This document shows positions 21,744 through 33,700 of a DNA stretch of 64,000 nt, piece by piece. The position numbers and the translations under genes are program-made. The stretch lies in assembly GCA_963575745.1 (NCBI GenBank), contig CAUYUJ010014277.1, positions 79,591-143,590 of the forward strand. Reading direction: 5' to 3'. The notes under the pieces were generated by a model. It was given only the letters and a program-made list of their open reading frames with translations, had not been told where the DNA came from and did no database searches. Every line of letters begins with the position of its first letter. Within the stretch, counting starts at the first letter, position 1. Source of the stretch: Prorocentrum cordatum (taxonomy: Eukaryota > Sar > Dinophyceae > Prorocentrales > Prorocentraceae).

Positions 21744-22010
21744 GCGGACTCGTTCGCACCCACTTCCATGTCAAAAGACCGCTCCTTCCGGTATCGTTTC
21801 TCCAGTGTGAAGCACACCATTGATGTGATGCAGACTGAGGCGCAGATCATCTCCAAATCGTCACCTTGCTACCGAACAGTTCTTCCGGCGAGTAGAAAGC
21901 CATCATATCATTGGCCAGCGCCGCGGGGGGCAGCGTCGCCTCGCCGCGAACGCCCACCATCGCGTTCTTACACTCACCGCACAGCGGGGCTTCACAACAT
22001 TGCACGCCGT
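21744..22010 (-). CDS. Helitron pre-Rep bridge, split over three frames
   Basis: Conserved Helitron sequence crosses three phases here. First is CGECKNAMVGVRGEATLPPA, then ALANDMMAFYSPEELFGSKV, in the frame that stops at 21,847. EMICASVCITSMVCFTLEKR then runs in a second frame down to GANES near 21,745, before the third frame starts at RMAARGN. The ALAND word and the order are typical of the segment upstream of Rep. Breaks lie near 22,005, 21,850 and 21,745. They may be assembly indels, true decay, or very short introns; no splice sites were confirmed. Confidence 0.65.
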
Positions 22011-25000
22011 GTTCTCCGAGTGCCACGTGCCACTGCCGCACCGCATGTCCTCGGGGCAACAGAGCACGCTGACGGGCCCCTCTTCTGATGGAACCGTCAC
22101 TTGCCAATCATTAAACTCCTCCATTCGATCTCGGAGATGAACACCGCTGCTACCCTCCCCGTCGGCACTCACATTGCCGAACCGCTCCACGTACGCGTCC
22201 ACCGACATATGCTCCCTCACAAACGCGCCTGACAGCCCGAACAGTCCGTCCGCGTTGGGACTCACCGCGCGCCATTCGATCGGGTTCCCTCTGCGCCCTT
22301 CCACGTGCGGAAACTTCCGTGCGCACACCATGCACACGAGAGAGTCGACGGCACCCTCGCGCAGACTCCGCGCATACTCGAACAGACATCGACGATCGAT
22401 CGCCAGTGCTGCAAGCGGCGCGCCCGTCCGAACTTTCCATGCAATGGCCTCGTTGTACGCGGACCAGTACTGTGCCTCTCTTCGCCTCGTCTCGTCATCT
22501 TCGTTGCATGCGAGCGCCTCCGCGACGTCCCGTAGATCCCCCGCGTGATTGCTTGCCACATGCTCCTGGAGCTCATCGTTGCTGGACCCTCTCCACCCGC
22601 ATCTGCTGAAAGCGCAGTGTGCTTGCGGCAGCACTACGGCACCTCGTGAGAAGATGGCGTCGTCTTCCAACGGTGCTCCGTGCACGGAGACCGCTGGCAC
22701 GGTGGGGTGCTCTTTCATAAGCTCCGCGGCCGCCTGTAGACCTTCTTCTCTAGCCCTGCGACAACCGTCCGCGGACACGCGGCCGTTCTCGACGGCGCGG
22801 ACGCGGTACACGTGCGCTGCTCCCGCTGCCTCCGTGTAGTCCTTCTCCACCACCTGGCCCGTGCTCTGCTCCGTTCCGCTCCTGCCCGCACCGCCCGCAC
22901 TGGCGTCCGCCCCTGCACTACTCGGCCGCGCCGTCGTTAGCAATCCTGCGCTCTCGTGCTGCCCTGTCTCTGGCCCAGCCACCTCCGAAGGTTCTTCTGC
23001 CCCCTGGGAAGGCGACTTCCCGCGGGAATCGTTCTCGGCGCGCGCCCACACTGGCCTGTACCAGGTACTGCTGATGTCCGCGCCTGTCTCGTTGTATATT
23101 TCAAGGATTACTGCCCCTTCCTCCTCGGTGACATCGCCCTCACGTGACCATTGGCCCAGCACCGGGCCGCCCCCCTGGATCTCCTCTCGGGACAACGTCA
23201 TGTCATACCCCCCGCGTGGCCCAACGTGCCCGTCAAAGCGGGAGTACGTGCGCAGGATAACGCGGTCTGGCAGCGCTACTCCTTGCATGCCGTGGCGGGC
23301 CAACGCAAACCTCACGATCTCGCCTGCATGAGCGGCAACGCTCAGCTCTCCACCGTGCGATGCCAGATTCAACCACGCATCCTCGACGTTCCGCAAATAC
23401 CGCACGCACGCTTCACATGCGACGCGGCGCTCCTCAGCGGACGCCAGGGCATGGCCACACCACCCGGCGTTCGACACAAGCTGGAATATACTGTCCGCTA
23501 GGCTAGCGTTGACCCCGTGTGCAAGCGATGCACCCACACAGCGGCCATCTCGTGTCATTTCTGCTCCGCGTTCCTCGTCCGTCTTCGCCTCGAACACCAT
23601 TTCCCCCATCAAGAATTCCATAAACTTGCACGTTCGTTCTGCCACGACGCGGCACCTATCCTCTGCGTCGGGGGCGTCTGCCAGAGCGTCCCATGACTCC
23701 TCCCATCCCTGCCAGGCACGCACCCACGTTTCTTGCATGACTCGCAGGAGCGATTCCGTGTCGCCCCACGCTTTCCAGAGATGAGCGCGCAGCTCTCCCG
23801 GCACGAACTCCAGTCCGGGAACGTCCCACGCATCCGGCTTTTCGCGCGGACTCAGCAACAAACGCAGTGCGCGGATATCCGACTCCCTGACGACCCGCAC
23901 TGGTGCCACGAGATCACAGGGTAGGATGTGCAGCGCCGGAGCACGACCTTTTCGGGCGGCGGCGCCATGCATGACCAGCCCCCCAGGACGCTTCTCCTGC
24001 GACGCCACCGACGAAGGTCCCTCCAGGCCGACCACGCCGCGCTCCAATGCCGCTGCTTCACCAACGCTTGACGAGCCCGAGCACGCAACGTACTGGGCAC
24101 GCAAAGCTTGCGGACGACTCGCGTCGGTCGTCGCCGAGCAAAAAGTCCCTGTCGCGCTGTCACCGCCTTCCTTGCCCGCTCTCTGACCGCCGCCAGCCTG
24201 GCCCAAATTCGTTCGATGCCCCTCCCTTGTTCCTCCCTGGACACCGCCACCGACCGTCGCAATCGGACCGATGCCGCGACGAGGCTTCGCCGACGTTTCT
24301 TTGTGCGCGCCCAATCCTCCGTGGTTCATATCAGCGTTGCCCTCCACGATGTCAGATTCATCAGGCAGTCCGCTCTTGGTTTCCAACTCCTTCGCCCTCG
24401 CACGCGGAGTCGGCGGACCTGGCGACGGGGGCACAGCTCTCGACAAGCATTCCAAACGCTCGTAATGTCCTCGCACAGCGCTCCTCCCCAGATCAGCGTT
24501 TATACCAATAAGAGTGATGTGCGCCGAGTCGGCGTCAGGCAAGACATACTTGTGCAGCTGAAAGGCTGGGCGACGAAGCCCACGCTCCTCCCAAACCTCC
24601 CGCGCTATTACCGCGTTCATACCTGCACACTCGCACACCAACATCAGCTCTAAATCACTCAAATAATACCCATCCGAGCATACGGCCTCCAAATAACAAG
24701 GGTACACAAGAGTGAAGAAGTCCTCGAATGGCTCTTGCACCAAGACAGACTCCCCGGCGTCGACGACGGGCGCGTGCACGCGGGCCTCCTTCACTAACTC
24801 TACGAAGTCACCAACTCCAGCGCCGAATGCTCTGTCTACGTTCGCGTCCTGCAGATCGGCCACCGTGTTATTTACGTGCGACAGAAAAGCGTCCACGTTG
24901 TTCATTCCGCAGTACTCCACGATGCCGCGGCGGTAATGCTGCCCGAGCTCTGTGTCTGTGCCAGCGACGTCGATCTTCCATTGCCCGTCATTGCCTATGC

Positions 25001-27506
25001 ATTCGTAGTCGTCAAGAATGCCCATGTGAGTCAGCAGCGGGCGCAGAAAAACATCTTTCATGTCGTTCCCGCATAAGTTTCTCAGCGCACTTGCAACTTC
25101 GTGTCGCTTCTGCTCGAAGACCGACAACGCTTCACTCTCTTGCTTCACGGCGCACACACAGGCATTCATGACATGGCGGTTCCCCTTTATTTTCTCCCAC
25201 AATCTCTTTTCTTCCGCCAGCATGCCCAGATTCCGATCGTTCAGACCAGCATGCTGTTCCGCCTGCGGCTTGATCACATGCTTCCACGCCGAGTTCATCA
25301 GCTCATCAAGCGCTCGAGCATTGCGGCAATTTCGGCGCACTTCTTCTGCAGTCTCGCCGAGCGTCCGTCGCAAGAAACCTCTCGCATCGGCGTGCCGCAG
25401 GCCATCTGGGCTGGCCGTGCCGAACAACGCATTAATTCCACAAGCGCCGCCCTGGCCGCTGGTGAGCATCTTTCGATACCGACGGTTAACGAGTGCCCGA
25501 ACTCTCTCGGAAAAGCATCCGTCACCCATGACGACAGGGCAACCGTCATGCTGCAGCCCAGTACTCGCGCTCGCGCTATTGCCTGCCGCCAGCGCCCCAT
25601 TCTTGCCGCCACGACTGGCGCCAGCCGCGGAACGTCGCCACGGGGCCCGCACAGGGTCACCTTCCATCCCGCTCAGTACGCCGTGCCCATGAGCGACGCG
25701 AACTACATGTCCTTCGGACAGCCAAACGGCAGACCCGACGCAGCGGCCATTCGCATCACCAAGTCGCCACCTCAAACGGGCTCCCTCCTCCAGAAGATCC
25801 GCGACTTTTTCTGCCTCGTAGACCCACGCGAAAGCCTTCTGCTGGCACAGCCACCGCTGGACCGCGTCCACGTTCTGTTTTGGTACGGGGTCCACTCCGC
25901 CCGCACCCGACAATGCATTGTTGGGGCACTCTCTCGAAAAGAATCGCAATGCTTCTCGGCGCCAACGACCGCGCTGCATACGCGCTACGGCATCTTGCAA
26001 GCACTTATTTTCCCAGGACCCCACGGTTGCTTCGTCTGCCGCGAGTGTCGCCACAGACGTCGTCGGTGCGCATGTCACGTACGCCATCCACGCGACAGCA
26101 ACCCGTAGCATTCCGTCACCTAGTGTCTCCACGGGCGCGCCACCGCTGCTTGCGCACATCGCAACGCACTCAATCCACTCGCTATTGCCCCGACCCTGGT
26201 GGTGCACCTTCCGGTTCACGCCAATTCCCGGCGCACGACGCACGCGAGCCCTGCGGGCGCCCCCGACACGGCGCGCTTCGCGGCCCGACATCCACGCCGC
26301 GATACGCCACAACCCACACGCATTCGAAGCATGCCCGAGTGCAACGAAAAGGACTGTGCGCAGCACGTCGAAGAACGAAGCGTCCACGACGTCGTCCGAC
26401 TGCCTTTCGGAGCCATTCCTCCCGCTCGGGGCTCTCATCACAGCCGTGCACCTGTCGCGCGTCCGAGCAACGCACGTCCTCGCAGCTGCGCTCTGGCGGC
26501 CGCAGGCCCTTCCTTTTCCTTCTTTTCCTCCTCCTCCTCCTCCTCCTTTTCCGTCTTCCCTACTAACGTCCGCTACATGGCCGACTATGCGTGTTCTCCG
26601 ATCCCGCCACGATCGCCTTCGAGATATCCATCGCTGTAGTCGCGACCCGTCACCTGCAGGGCACCAGCGTTTCACGGCTGCCTTGCCCGCGTCTCCCAGA
26701 CGCCACGCGCGACCCTCCTCGGAGCTTCGCAGAACCCCCGTCTCTGGCACTGACGATCGGACCATTCTTCGAATCGATTTCCGTCCCTCGCGCCACGCGT
26801 TGGCTGGACCAAACCTACAGAGAATCCGCGAGCATTTCCCCCTTCCATCGGTCATACGACGCGTCTGCGAAGCAAAGCGTGCTAGTCTGTCCTGTCTGTC
26901 GCTCGATGGGCGCGTCTGGGCAGAAATTCGCCGTTGCTCTCCCCTCCTGTCTTCTAGCGCACGCTCCAAAAAGACGGTTCGCGATATGTTCCCCCTTGTA
27001 TCGTGTGGAGAAAGCGCCTGTGGCCAACTCCTCCTCGGGAGTTTCTTCATGTTGTCGTCCAGTGGACGCGTTTCTGCATAGAGCCGCGATAGTTTCCACC
27101 TTCTCTCATTCAGAGGACGAACCTGGGAACAAAATCGCAATCGTCTGCCCCTTCCATTGTCTAGAAGACGCGCCTGTGGACAAATTCGCGATAGTTTCCT
27201 CCGTCTATCGTCGAGAGGACGAACCTGGGACGCGAATCTCGATAGTTTCCTACTTGTACCCTCCCGAAGACGCGCCTGCGAAAAAAAACGCGATAGTTTC
27301 CCCCTTCTACTCTTCGGAGACAGACAGCGGGGTCTTCCTGGTAACGGCCTTCCGTCACCTGTCTCTCCCACACCGCACAAAATTCGCGATAGTTTCCCCC
27401 GTCTACTGTGTGCACGAAACGTCATGGGACCAATCCACCAGGGCCTGTCTCCGCAAAATCGCGATAGCTTCCCCCTTTCAGCCCGCCCATTCCGAGAGCT
27501 GGTCAC
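22011..27506 (-). CDS. Helitron N-terminal part: Arg-rich repeats, OTU-like domain, C2H2 finger
   Basis: From the first Met at 27,506, residues 8-245 contain about twelve copies of a 17-residue basic repeat (consensus RKLSRFxSQxRPLDDxR). Residues 680-1,020 resemble an OTU-fold cysteine protease: GGACGINALFG (Cys689), YYLSDLELMLVCE, and a terminal GHYERL (His1014). A C2H2-type finger uses Cys1631, Cys1636, His1649 and His1654. A long variable region rich in Ala, Arg and Gly lies between repeats and OTU and includes a GGA-encoded Gly run. After about 22,010 the frame leaves the homologous reading. The true start is uncertain. The OTU call rests on the Cys and His motifs and spacing only. Confidence 0.7.
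26770..27490 (-). repeat. Approximately 51-bp tandem repeat at the Helitron 5' end
   Basis: On the plus strand the word CGCGATAGTTTCC recurs, with GATAGT-type starts at 27,087, 27,137, 27,190, 27,241 and 27,292 and weaker copies either side. The spacing of about 51 bp is a multiple of three, so every copy is read in the same phase on the minus strand without a stop. It therefore doubles as the coding sequence of the 17-residue repeat described for the protein. Confidence 0.75.
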
Positions 27507-27589
27507 TCGGGCCCACTACAAAGCAGAACATTTCGGTCGTGGATTTATGCAGCGACGCGGCAAAGCCCCGGAGGACCCCGCCACGACAC

Positions 27590-27805
27590 ACCCCTCTCGG
27601 GGGACCGGCCTGACACCGGCTGACCCGAAGGCCCATGCAGGAACGCGGGTGTGCCATTGCTGACACACGCCACGAACCACCCCGTTTCCGGGGGACCGGC
27701 TTATGGACACCGGCGCTCCATCGGTTGATTGTGGTACAACCGGTAAAACCCTCGGTTGGTTATGGCCCAACCGGTAAAGCCCGCGGTTGCTTTTAGGCGC
27801 AACCG
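27590..27805. repeat. Hairpin and direct repeats upstream of the Helitron gene
   Basis: Three small hairpins share arms CGGTTG and CAACCG with 9-10-nt loops, at 27,722-27,742, 27,753-27,773 and 27,784-27,805. They repeat every 31 bp, with GGTAAA(A/G) after each. Just before them, a block containing GGGGGACCGGC occurs twice (about 27,600 and 27,689), about 90 bp apart. The set lies 80-300 bp upstream of the transposon reading frame. It may be the element's terminal or subterminal region or a promoter structure; neither is shown. Confidence 0.75.
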
Positions 27806-28965
27806 GTAAAACCTTCATCGCCGCGCCCCGCGCTCCCGCGGCCCCTCGGGGAAGGCCCGCAGGAGGGGAGCCAGCTGCAGCCGCTCAAGGCTTGAGCCTG
27901 AAGCACGCGGCGTGACAGAATGAACAAGGGTGCATGCCGCTTGAACTCTCGTTGCCTTGGCTGGCCCCATTGTCGTCATCCGTCTTCGCCCTCCCATTTC
28001 TCCCATCGTTGTCCCTCCACTTTTTTGCGTTCTCCTGATCCTCCTTCCTCTTACTTCCACCTATGGTTCCTTACAAATCCCACCTCCTGCACCACCTCCA
28101 TCCCTCTCCTGCCTCATCCCACCACCTCCTACTTCCTCGAACCCTTTCCTACTCTATCGACCTTCCCCCTACCTCCTCCTACCTCCACCTCCACGCCATT
28201 GTGTCTTCGAACCTCATCCAACCTCTTCTTACCGCCTCCTACCTCCTACCTGATCCTACCTCCACTTACCTCTCCCAATTTCCTCCTACCTCCTCCTACT
28301 TCCTCCTACCCCCACCCCTACCTCTTCCTGCATACTCTTACACGCAACGCGCCGCTTCACTATTGAGCGGCCGCCGTATGCAGGTGGCCTGGCGTGCAAT
28401 CCACCGCTCAAGAGGCCTTCAAGATGAGGCCTTTATCATCACCGTCATCATCATCATCATCACCCTCATCATTGACGGTCGCGGGGCCCGTCGAAGGCCC
28501 CCGGGGGCTGAAAGACGGACGAAAACCTCCGGGTCGTGAGGATCTGGGGGTTTCCCTTCTTTTCCACTCGTAGGCGTCCAAACGCGGGGTTAGCAAATAA
28601 TGGCCGGAGGCACGTGCTTGGCCGATGGAGGAGGGGCCAGGGGACGCCTTGAGACAAGAGGAGGCCACGATGTCCGGGAGATTTCATGGCCTCGGCCACG
28701 ATATCCACACCCCCCCTCGGCCAAAATCCGTTCAAAACAGGCCCCTGGACCCCTCCCGGGGTCCGAACGTACCAGTTTTCCGAGCTGCGTCCAGCCGCGG
28801 CGACGAGGAGGGCCCCCGAGAGCCTAAAAAGCTTCGAACCCAAATCCTCGAGGCCCGAAGTTCGAAACTCTATCTGAAAGCCCTAAGTCCTCCGCAGTCG
28901 GCGGGGCAGAGGGGAGGAGGAATGAGGAGGGGCAGGAGTGCGAGGGCCTCCCGAAACGCGGCTCG
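27806..28965. other. No firm gene; CCT/TACC-rich low-complexity DNA
   Basis: 27,990-28,345 is C/T-rich with ACCTCCT words, and (ATC)n occurs near 28,436-28,475. A minus frame at 28,469-28,843 lies just downstream of the spliced-leader-like sequence. It starts without an ATG, has a hydrophobic beginning (LFRLSGALLVAAAG) and is otherwise unrecognised, so I do not call it a gene. Confidence 0.4.
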
Positions 28966-28987
28966 CTTGAGCCGAAATGGCTATGGA
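28966..28987 (-). other. Spliced-leader-like relic
   Basis: On the minus strand these 22 bases match the dinoflagellate trans-spliced leader at 20 positions. They differ by one transition in the CCGTAGCC part and one in the TTTT run, and they end in GGCTCAAG. In dinoflagellates, leader relics in genomic DNA mark genes that were trans-spliced, reverse-transcribed and reinserted. The downstream sequence on the minus strand (below 28,966) would be the retroposed transcript, but I recognise no protein there. The leader sequence used is from general knowledge. Confidence 0.55.
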
Positions 28988-28989
28988 CA

Positions 28990-30705
28990 GGAAGGAAGAA
29001 TGGAGGAGAGGGACGAGCGGGAGGAAAGAGAAAGAGAAGCACCGCGACAGTGTACAGTCCCTTGCGCTAGCTCAGGAGGGAAGAGGATGACAGGGAGGGA
29101 GGGATGCGGAGGGAGGGGAGCAGGAGGAGGAGGAAAGGGGCCTAGGAAGGAGGAGGGACGAGGGGAGGAGGGGAGGAGGAGAGGAGGAGGCGAGAGCGGG
29201 AGCACGAGTGAGGGGGAGGAGGAGCGGGGCGGAGCGGGGCGGGCATCGGTCAGCACGGGGCCACGGACCTCGCTTCTCTGCGGCAGGCCGAACGGCAAGC
29301 CCCCAAGGGGGCGGAGACCCACACCTCCAGGCGCCGCAACAAAACTCACGATGGGCGTTGTTTTCTTTCTCTTTGCCCTGAAAGCAAGGAGCTCACTGAA
29401 TGCAAACCGAAGGCGCAATGAATGAAATTGTTTTGCCCTCAGTGGGCTAATTGCCACGTCGTCCCGCGGGGGCCGCTTTCGGGCCAGGGGGCCCTGAAAA
29501 GCTAACCCGGGGCGAGAGGCCGGTCCCAAGGAAAGAGGAGTCAAGAGCCCCGAGGGCAGGCCCCCGCCGCGAGAAAGGTCATGACGATCGGAGGTCTGGG
29601 GGCGGATAGAAGAGACGTCTATCGTCCTTATCGTCGTTACCGTCGTCGTCGTCGTCGTCGTCGCCGTCGGGCCCGCACGAGTAGAGCTAGTTGCGAAGAT
29701 GTCTCGGGCGGCGGCGGCCTCGATGTGAAGAGTTGCGGGGATGTCTCGGGCGGCGGGAACCCGCTTGACGAAAATTGCGAGGATGTCTCGGGCTAGCCAA
29801 TTGGAGTTGCGGGGATGTCTCGGGCGGTGGGAGCCCGCGTGAATAAAATTGCGAGGATGTCTCGGGCTAGCCAATTCGCTGTTTGATCCCGAAGGCTGAC
29901 TGGATGTTTGATCCGAGGGGCTGCCGGGCAGGGCCTGCCAAGCCGGCCGGATCAGAATTTGGCTTGGCTTTGGCTTAGCCAACAGCCTGAAAAGTCAATT
30001 AGCCAGGGACGGAGGGGTGGGGTAGTCATCCCTACGCGTCAGCGAACCAGGGATGAACTGAAAACCTGTCCCTTGGGAAGTTTCGGACCAAGTCGGGTTT
30101 CGGAGGGGCACCGGGGGCCACCGGGGAAAGGCATCCCGGGACGACGAGGAAGAAAGGAGCGGATAGGCGCACGGCGCGGCGGTTTCAGAACGAGGTCCCG
30201 ACTCTAGTAGGAATCCGCCCACCCCTTGGAATCATTAGCGTGTGAGATGTTGTCACCACTCCCCCCCACCCCCCCGCCGGAAACACCAGGGGGGGGACAT
30301 CGCTCCAGAAATTATGTGGCTTGCTTGAGGAACGCGCCACGAAGTTGCAATGAACAAAGGCCAACCCCCATACCCCAGGCCTTCCGATTCATGGAACATT
30401 GAGGCGTGCTAGTATGCCAAGTGCTGTCTAGTAAAGTTTGTGCAATATTTCTAACAGCCCCCCTCCCGGGCCACACCCCGTCGCGCGCATCGCCCCCTCT
30501 TCCCGAGGCTCTGTCGACGCCCCGACATGGTCGTCGTCGTCGTCCTCCTCCTCCTCCTGCTCCTCCTCCTGCTCCTGCTCCCCTTCATGATCGTCATCCT
30601 CACCCTGCCATCCCTCCGACCGATGATGCACCGGCCGGTACACCTGCTACCCATAATCCTCCTAAACCTCCTTTGGGGTCGGCGGCAGAGGCGGCAGCCT
30701 TTAGA
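28990..30705. repeat. GA-rich tract, (GTC)n and a 75-bp tandem repeat
   Basis: 28,900-29,240 is strongly purine-rich. (GTC)n runs at about 29,637-29,672. From 29,690 to 29,880 the word GATGTCTCGGGC occurs five times. The pair at 29,782 and 29,857, both followed by TAGCCAATT, sets a 75-bp period with a related half unit between. (CTC)n recurs at 30,540-30,590. The 333-codon minus frame across part of this block follows the repeats and is not called. No gene is supportable from 29,880 to 30,705. Confidence 0.6.
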
Positions 30706-33700
30706 TAGTCGGTCTTGGTGGTGGTCACCAGCGCGGCGTCGGCGCCCTCGTCCTCCTCGCCCATGGCAGAACCCCCCACGTGGCTCAGAACCGCCCCGGG
30801 GGCCCCGCGTCGGAGAGCTTCTCGGGGGCCCCTGGTGCCACCTGCGTCTGTGGAAGCTGGTCGCTCGAGGAGGCTGCAGCGGAAGTGCTGCGGCCCAGCG
30901 TGACCCCCTTCTTGGCAATCTGCGGGGGCGGGGCCCCTGTGGTTGACCTCTGCGACCCGTCGGCCCCGCGGACGACTGGCGCGTTGGCCTCGCCAGGGGG
31001 GTCGACGACGCCAGTCGGCCAAGATGGGGGCAGCATCGCACTTGGCAGACCTTCGCGAGGCACGGCGCTCGCGCCAGTCTGTCCGTCGAGAGGCGCCGCG
31101 AACTGGGTCCGCGGCCAGGTCGCCCGAGACTCCCGCGGCAGGTTGGCGTTGAGCTTGTCAGAGCGGACGCAGAGCATGTAGTCGTGCAAAAACTTGCCCT
31201 GCTGCTCGAGGACGCGGGATTTGGGTTCGAGCAGGTGTCGTTTCCTATCCGCCCCGGTCGCAGCGGCGAGCTTCGCCGCGGGGTGGGGCAGCTGCCCCGC
31301 CAAGTTGACGCAGCAGTATTCGATCATCTCTTCGCCGCCCTCCAAGTTCGGCAGCCGAAAGCGCCTCGGTCCGTCAGTCTTCACGTCCGAACCCGTCGCG
31401 TCAGAGCATTGCGAATGCGTCATCCAGACTGCCTTTGGGAACTCGATCTGGATGAAATTGTCGTCGCATTCGCCTACCGACTCCTTCGCGAAGCCGGACT
31501 GATCCGCAGTCTCTGAGGCGCTGATTCTCTCAATCGCGTTGCCCGCCTCATCCGCGAAGCGGTTGTTCGCCTTGTAAGTCTTCTCAGAGACGCCCCGCGG
31601 CATCCAGGACAAGTGATTCTTGTGGAACAAGAAGTGGTCAATGCTGGCTGGGCCGGCTGGCTGGTCGCCGTGCCCAGTGGACTTCGAACCCTTCTTCATC
31701 CCGATGATCTTCGGGCTTCGGGCGATTAAGGAACACGAGGACAAGGAGGAGGACGTCGAGGTGATAAGGGGGCAACCAGCACAGGGGCGAGGAGGAGGAG
31801 GATGGCGGCAGGATAAGGGAGACCAGGTGAGGGGGGAAAAGGAGGACGAGGGCGAGAGGGGCGCCGCGGAGGATGAGGAGAGGGGGGGGGGGGGACAAAC
31901 GAGAAGGATAAGGTAGCGTCGGGTCGCAGTCCCACCCCAGCTGTCGACGGCGTCACTCTTGGAGCCGCGCGCGTCGCAGGTGCAAACCGAGCCCCGGGAA
32001 ACGGTGACATCCACCTCCAGCTCGGGGGCCGCGAGGACTGAGCGGGCGTTCTCGATCTCCTGTCCTGCCGTTTGTTTTGAAGCCAAGGTCGGGCCCCTCC
32101 TTTTCTGTTTGGCCAACTTGCTATGGTTTGGATTGGCCCGCCGCGGCCGCGACCGCCGCCGCGCCCGCTGTTGGGCGGCGCGCCGCGGCCGCGCCTTCCC
32201 GTCGGCGCGGCGCCGCTGGCAGCGCGGGGCAAAACTGATCCACACATGATGGGGGCCCCGACTCTCTTTCGGAGGAGGCGCGGCGGCGGCGCCCGCAACC
32301 CGGCGTGCGCGGGCAGGTCTCGCCAGAAAACCGTGACCTCATGGGTGTGGCATGAATGGGCTTGCGTCCGAGTGGCCACTATGTGCACCTGCCAACCAAT
32401 CAGCGCGTGGTGAACACCTGACAATTTGAATTTCCCTGCCCCGCAGAGCCCCGAGCTACTGAATGGTGGGGGGGGGCTGATACAGCATGCTCCCAAACGT
32501 CCACTTCTAAGATCCTCAGTGGGGAGCTGAACACAACGCAGCAAAGGCACACTGAGAGTCTGAATTGGCCCCAAGAAAGACGATGGGGAGATTTCAAGAT
32601 GGAAGGGTTGAGCGATTGTATATCAATCGGCGGGCGGACCACTTGTCACGAGCGACATGCAAGCAACTGGGGGCCAATCCGTCGCAGAAACGAGCCCACA
32701 AACAGAGCGCGCCTACGCAGAATTGCGGCGAAACCACGTGCGCCCCCGCATTTGCACGCAGGGGCGCTGAACGCATGGGTGCTGGGACGCGGCGTTGGAT
32801 TGGATCGGTGCACCGTTTCGCCGTTGCTCGGCGCTAACATGCATTGGCGCGCAGTTTAGGCTGAATTGCGGGCGCCGTCGCAAGGGCCAGATCGTGCTGC
32901 GCATGCGAAGCCGAAGTACCGATGCTACGACGCGGGCCCGCAAGAAAAGGGCAGGGGACCATGAAAACGTCAAGGACGCACGCGGTCTGGAACGAGCTGC
33001 TGGAGGACGCCGCAATCGGTGGAGCCATCGGTGTCGCGTGAAAGCTGTGGTCAGCAAGCGATGCTGGCAGTGGCAGGCGGGTTCTTGGTGGAATGGCTAA
33101 CTGCGGCGTTTGGGAAGGTCTCGTGGGCGGCGCGTGTACGACGTCAGTCTGCGAGGTGTTATCATCGCAGTGCTCATGGTTGCAGTTGGCCGTGGGCGGT
33201 GGATGTATGATGCTAATGTCGCGCGCGGCGTTGCGCGCCCATCGGCGTTGGCGGTAGGAATTCGGCACCATCGCGGGTCAACGATGTGCTCGCCATGGAG
33301 CGCAACAGCGGCGCTGGAACCACCGCCAGGGCGGTCGGGCGCGGCGTGGCGGGCCGACGGGCGTCAACCCTGATTCCCGATATGGTCGCGAACGTTGCGG
33401 GCAATGGAGATGGCAATTGCGCGTGGACGTCGCCCCCGTTCTATTGAGTTGTTCGATGCGGACGGCGGCACCCTTGCGGCGTCGTCTGAATAGGCGCGGC
33501 GAGTCGGGCGCTGCCTCAAGCGTAAAACAACGCCACCTCCCCCCTTTGAGCCAAAGCGTTTTCTTGGTCGAGCGGTCAACGCACGGCGCGCCCCAAGGGC
33601 GAGGATGAACCGTAGCGCGGCAAGTCGATCGATGCGCTGGCAGCGAGACACACCCTCGTCGGCGCGGCGGGCGCCCGAGCGACGAGCAGCGCGCGGAAAA

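Larger units (their letters stand above)
14719..27506 (-). mobile_element. Giant Helitron-type rolling-circle transposon, coding region
   Basis: Four consecutive minus-strand frames together form one Helitron protein of about 4,200 residues. The order is Arg-rich repeats, OTU-like region, C2H2 finger, pre-Rep region, Rep nuclease (HUH, two Tyr), PIF1-like helicase, and zinc-finger tail. OTU plus Rep-helicase is known from some Helitron2/Helentron elements; the repeat head and finger array are unusual. The element would act in the nucleus by nicking, strand transfer and 5'-to-3' unwinding. Candidate terminal structures are the hairpin repeats at 27,722-27,805 upstream and the satellite at 13,001-14,708 downstream. 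Exact ends (5' TC, 3' CTRR, A/T target) were not located. Confidence 0.85.
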
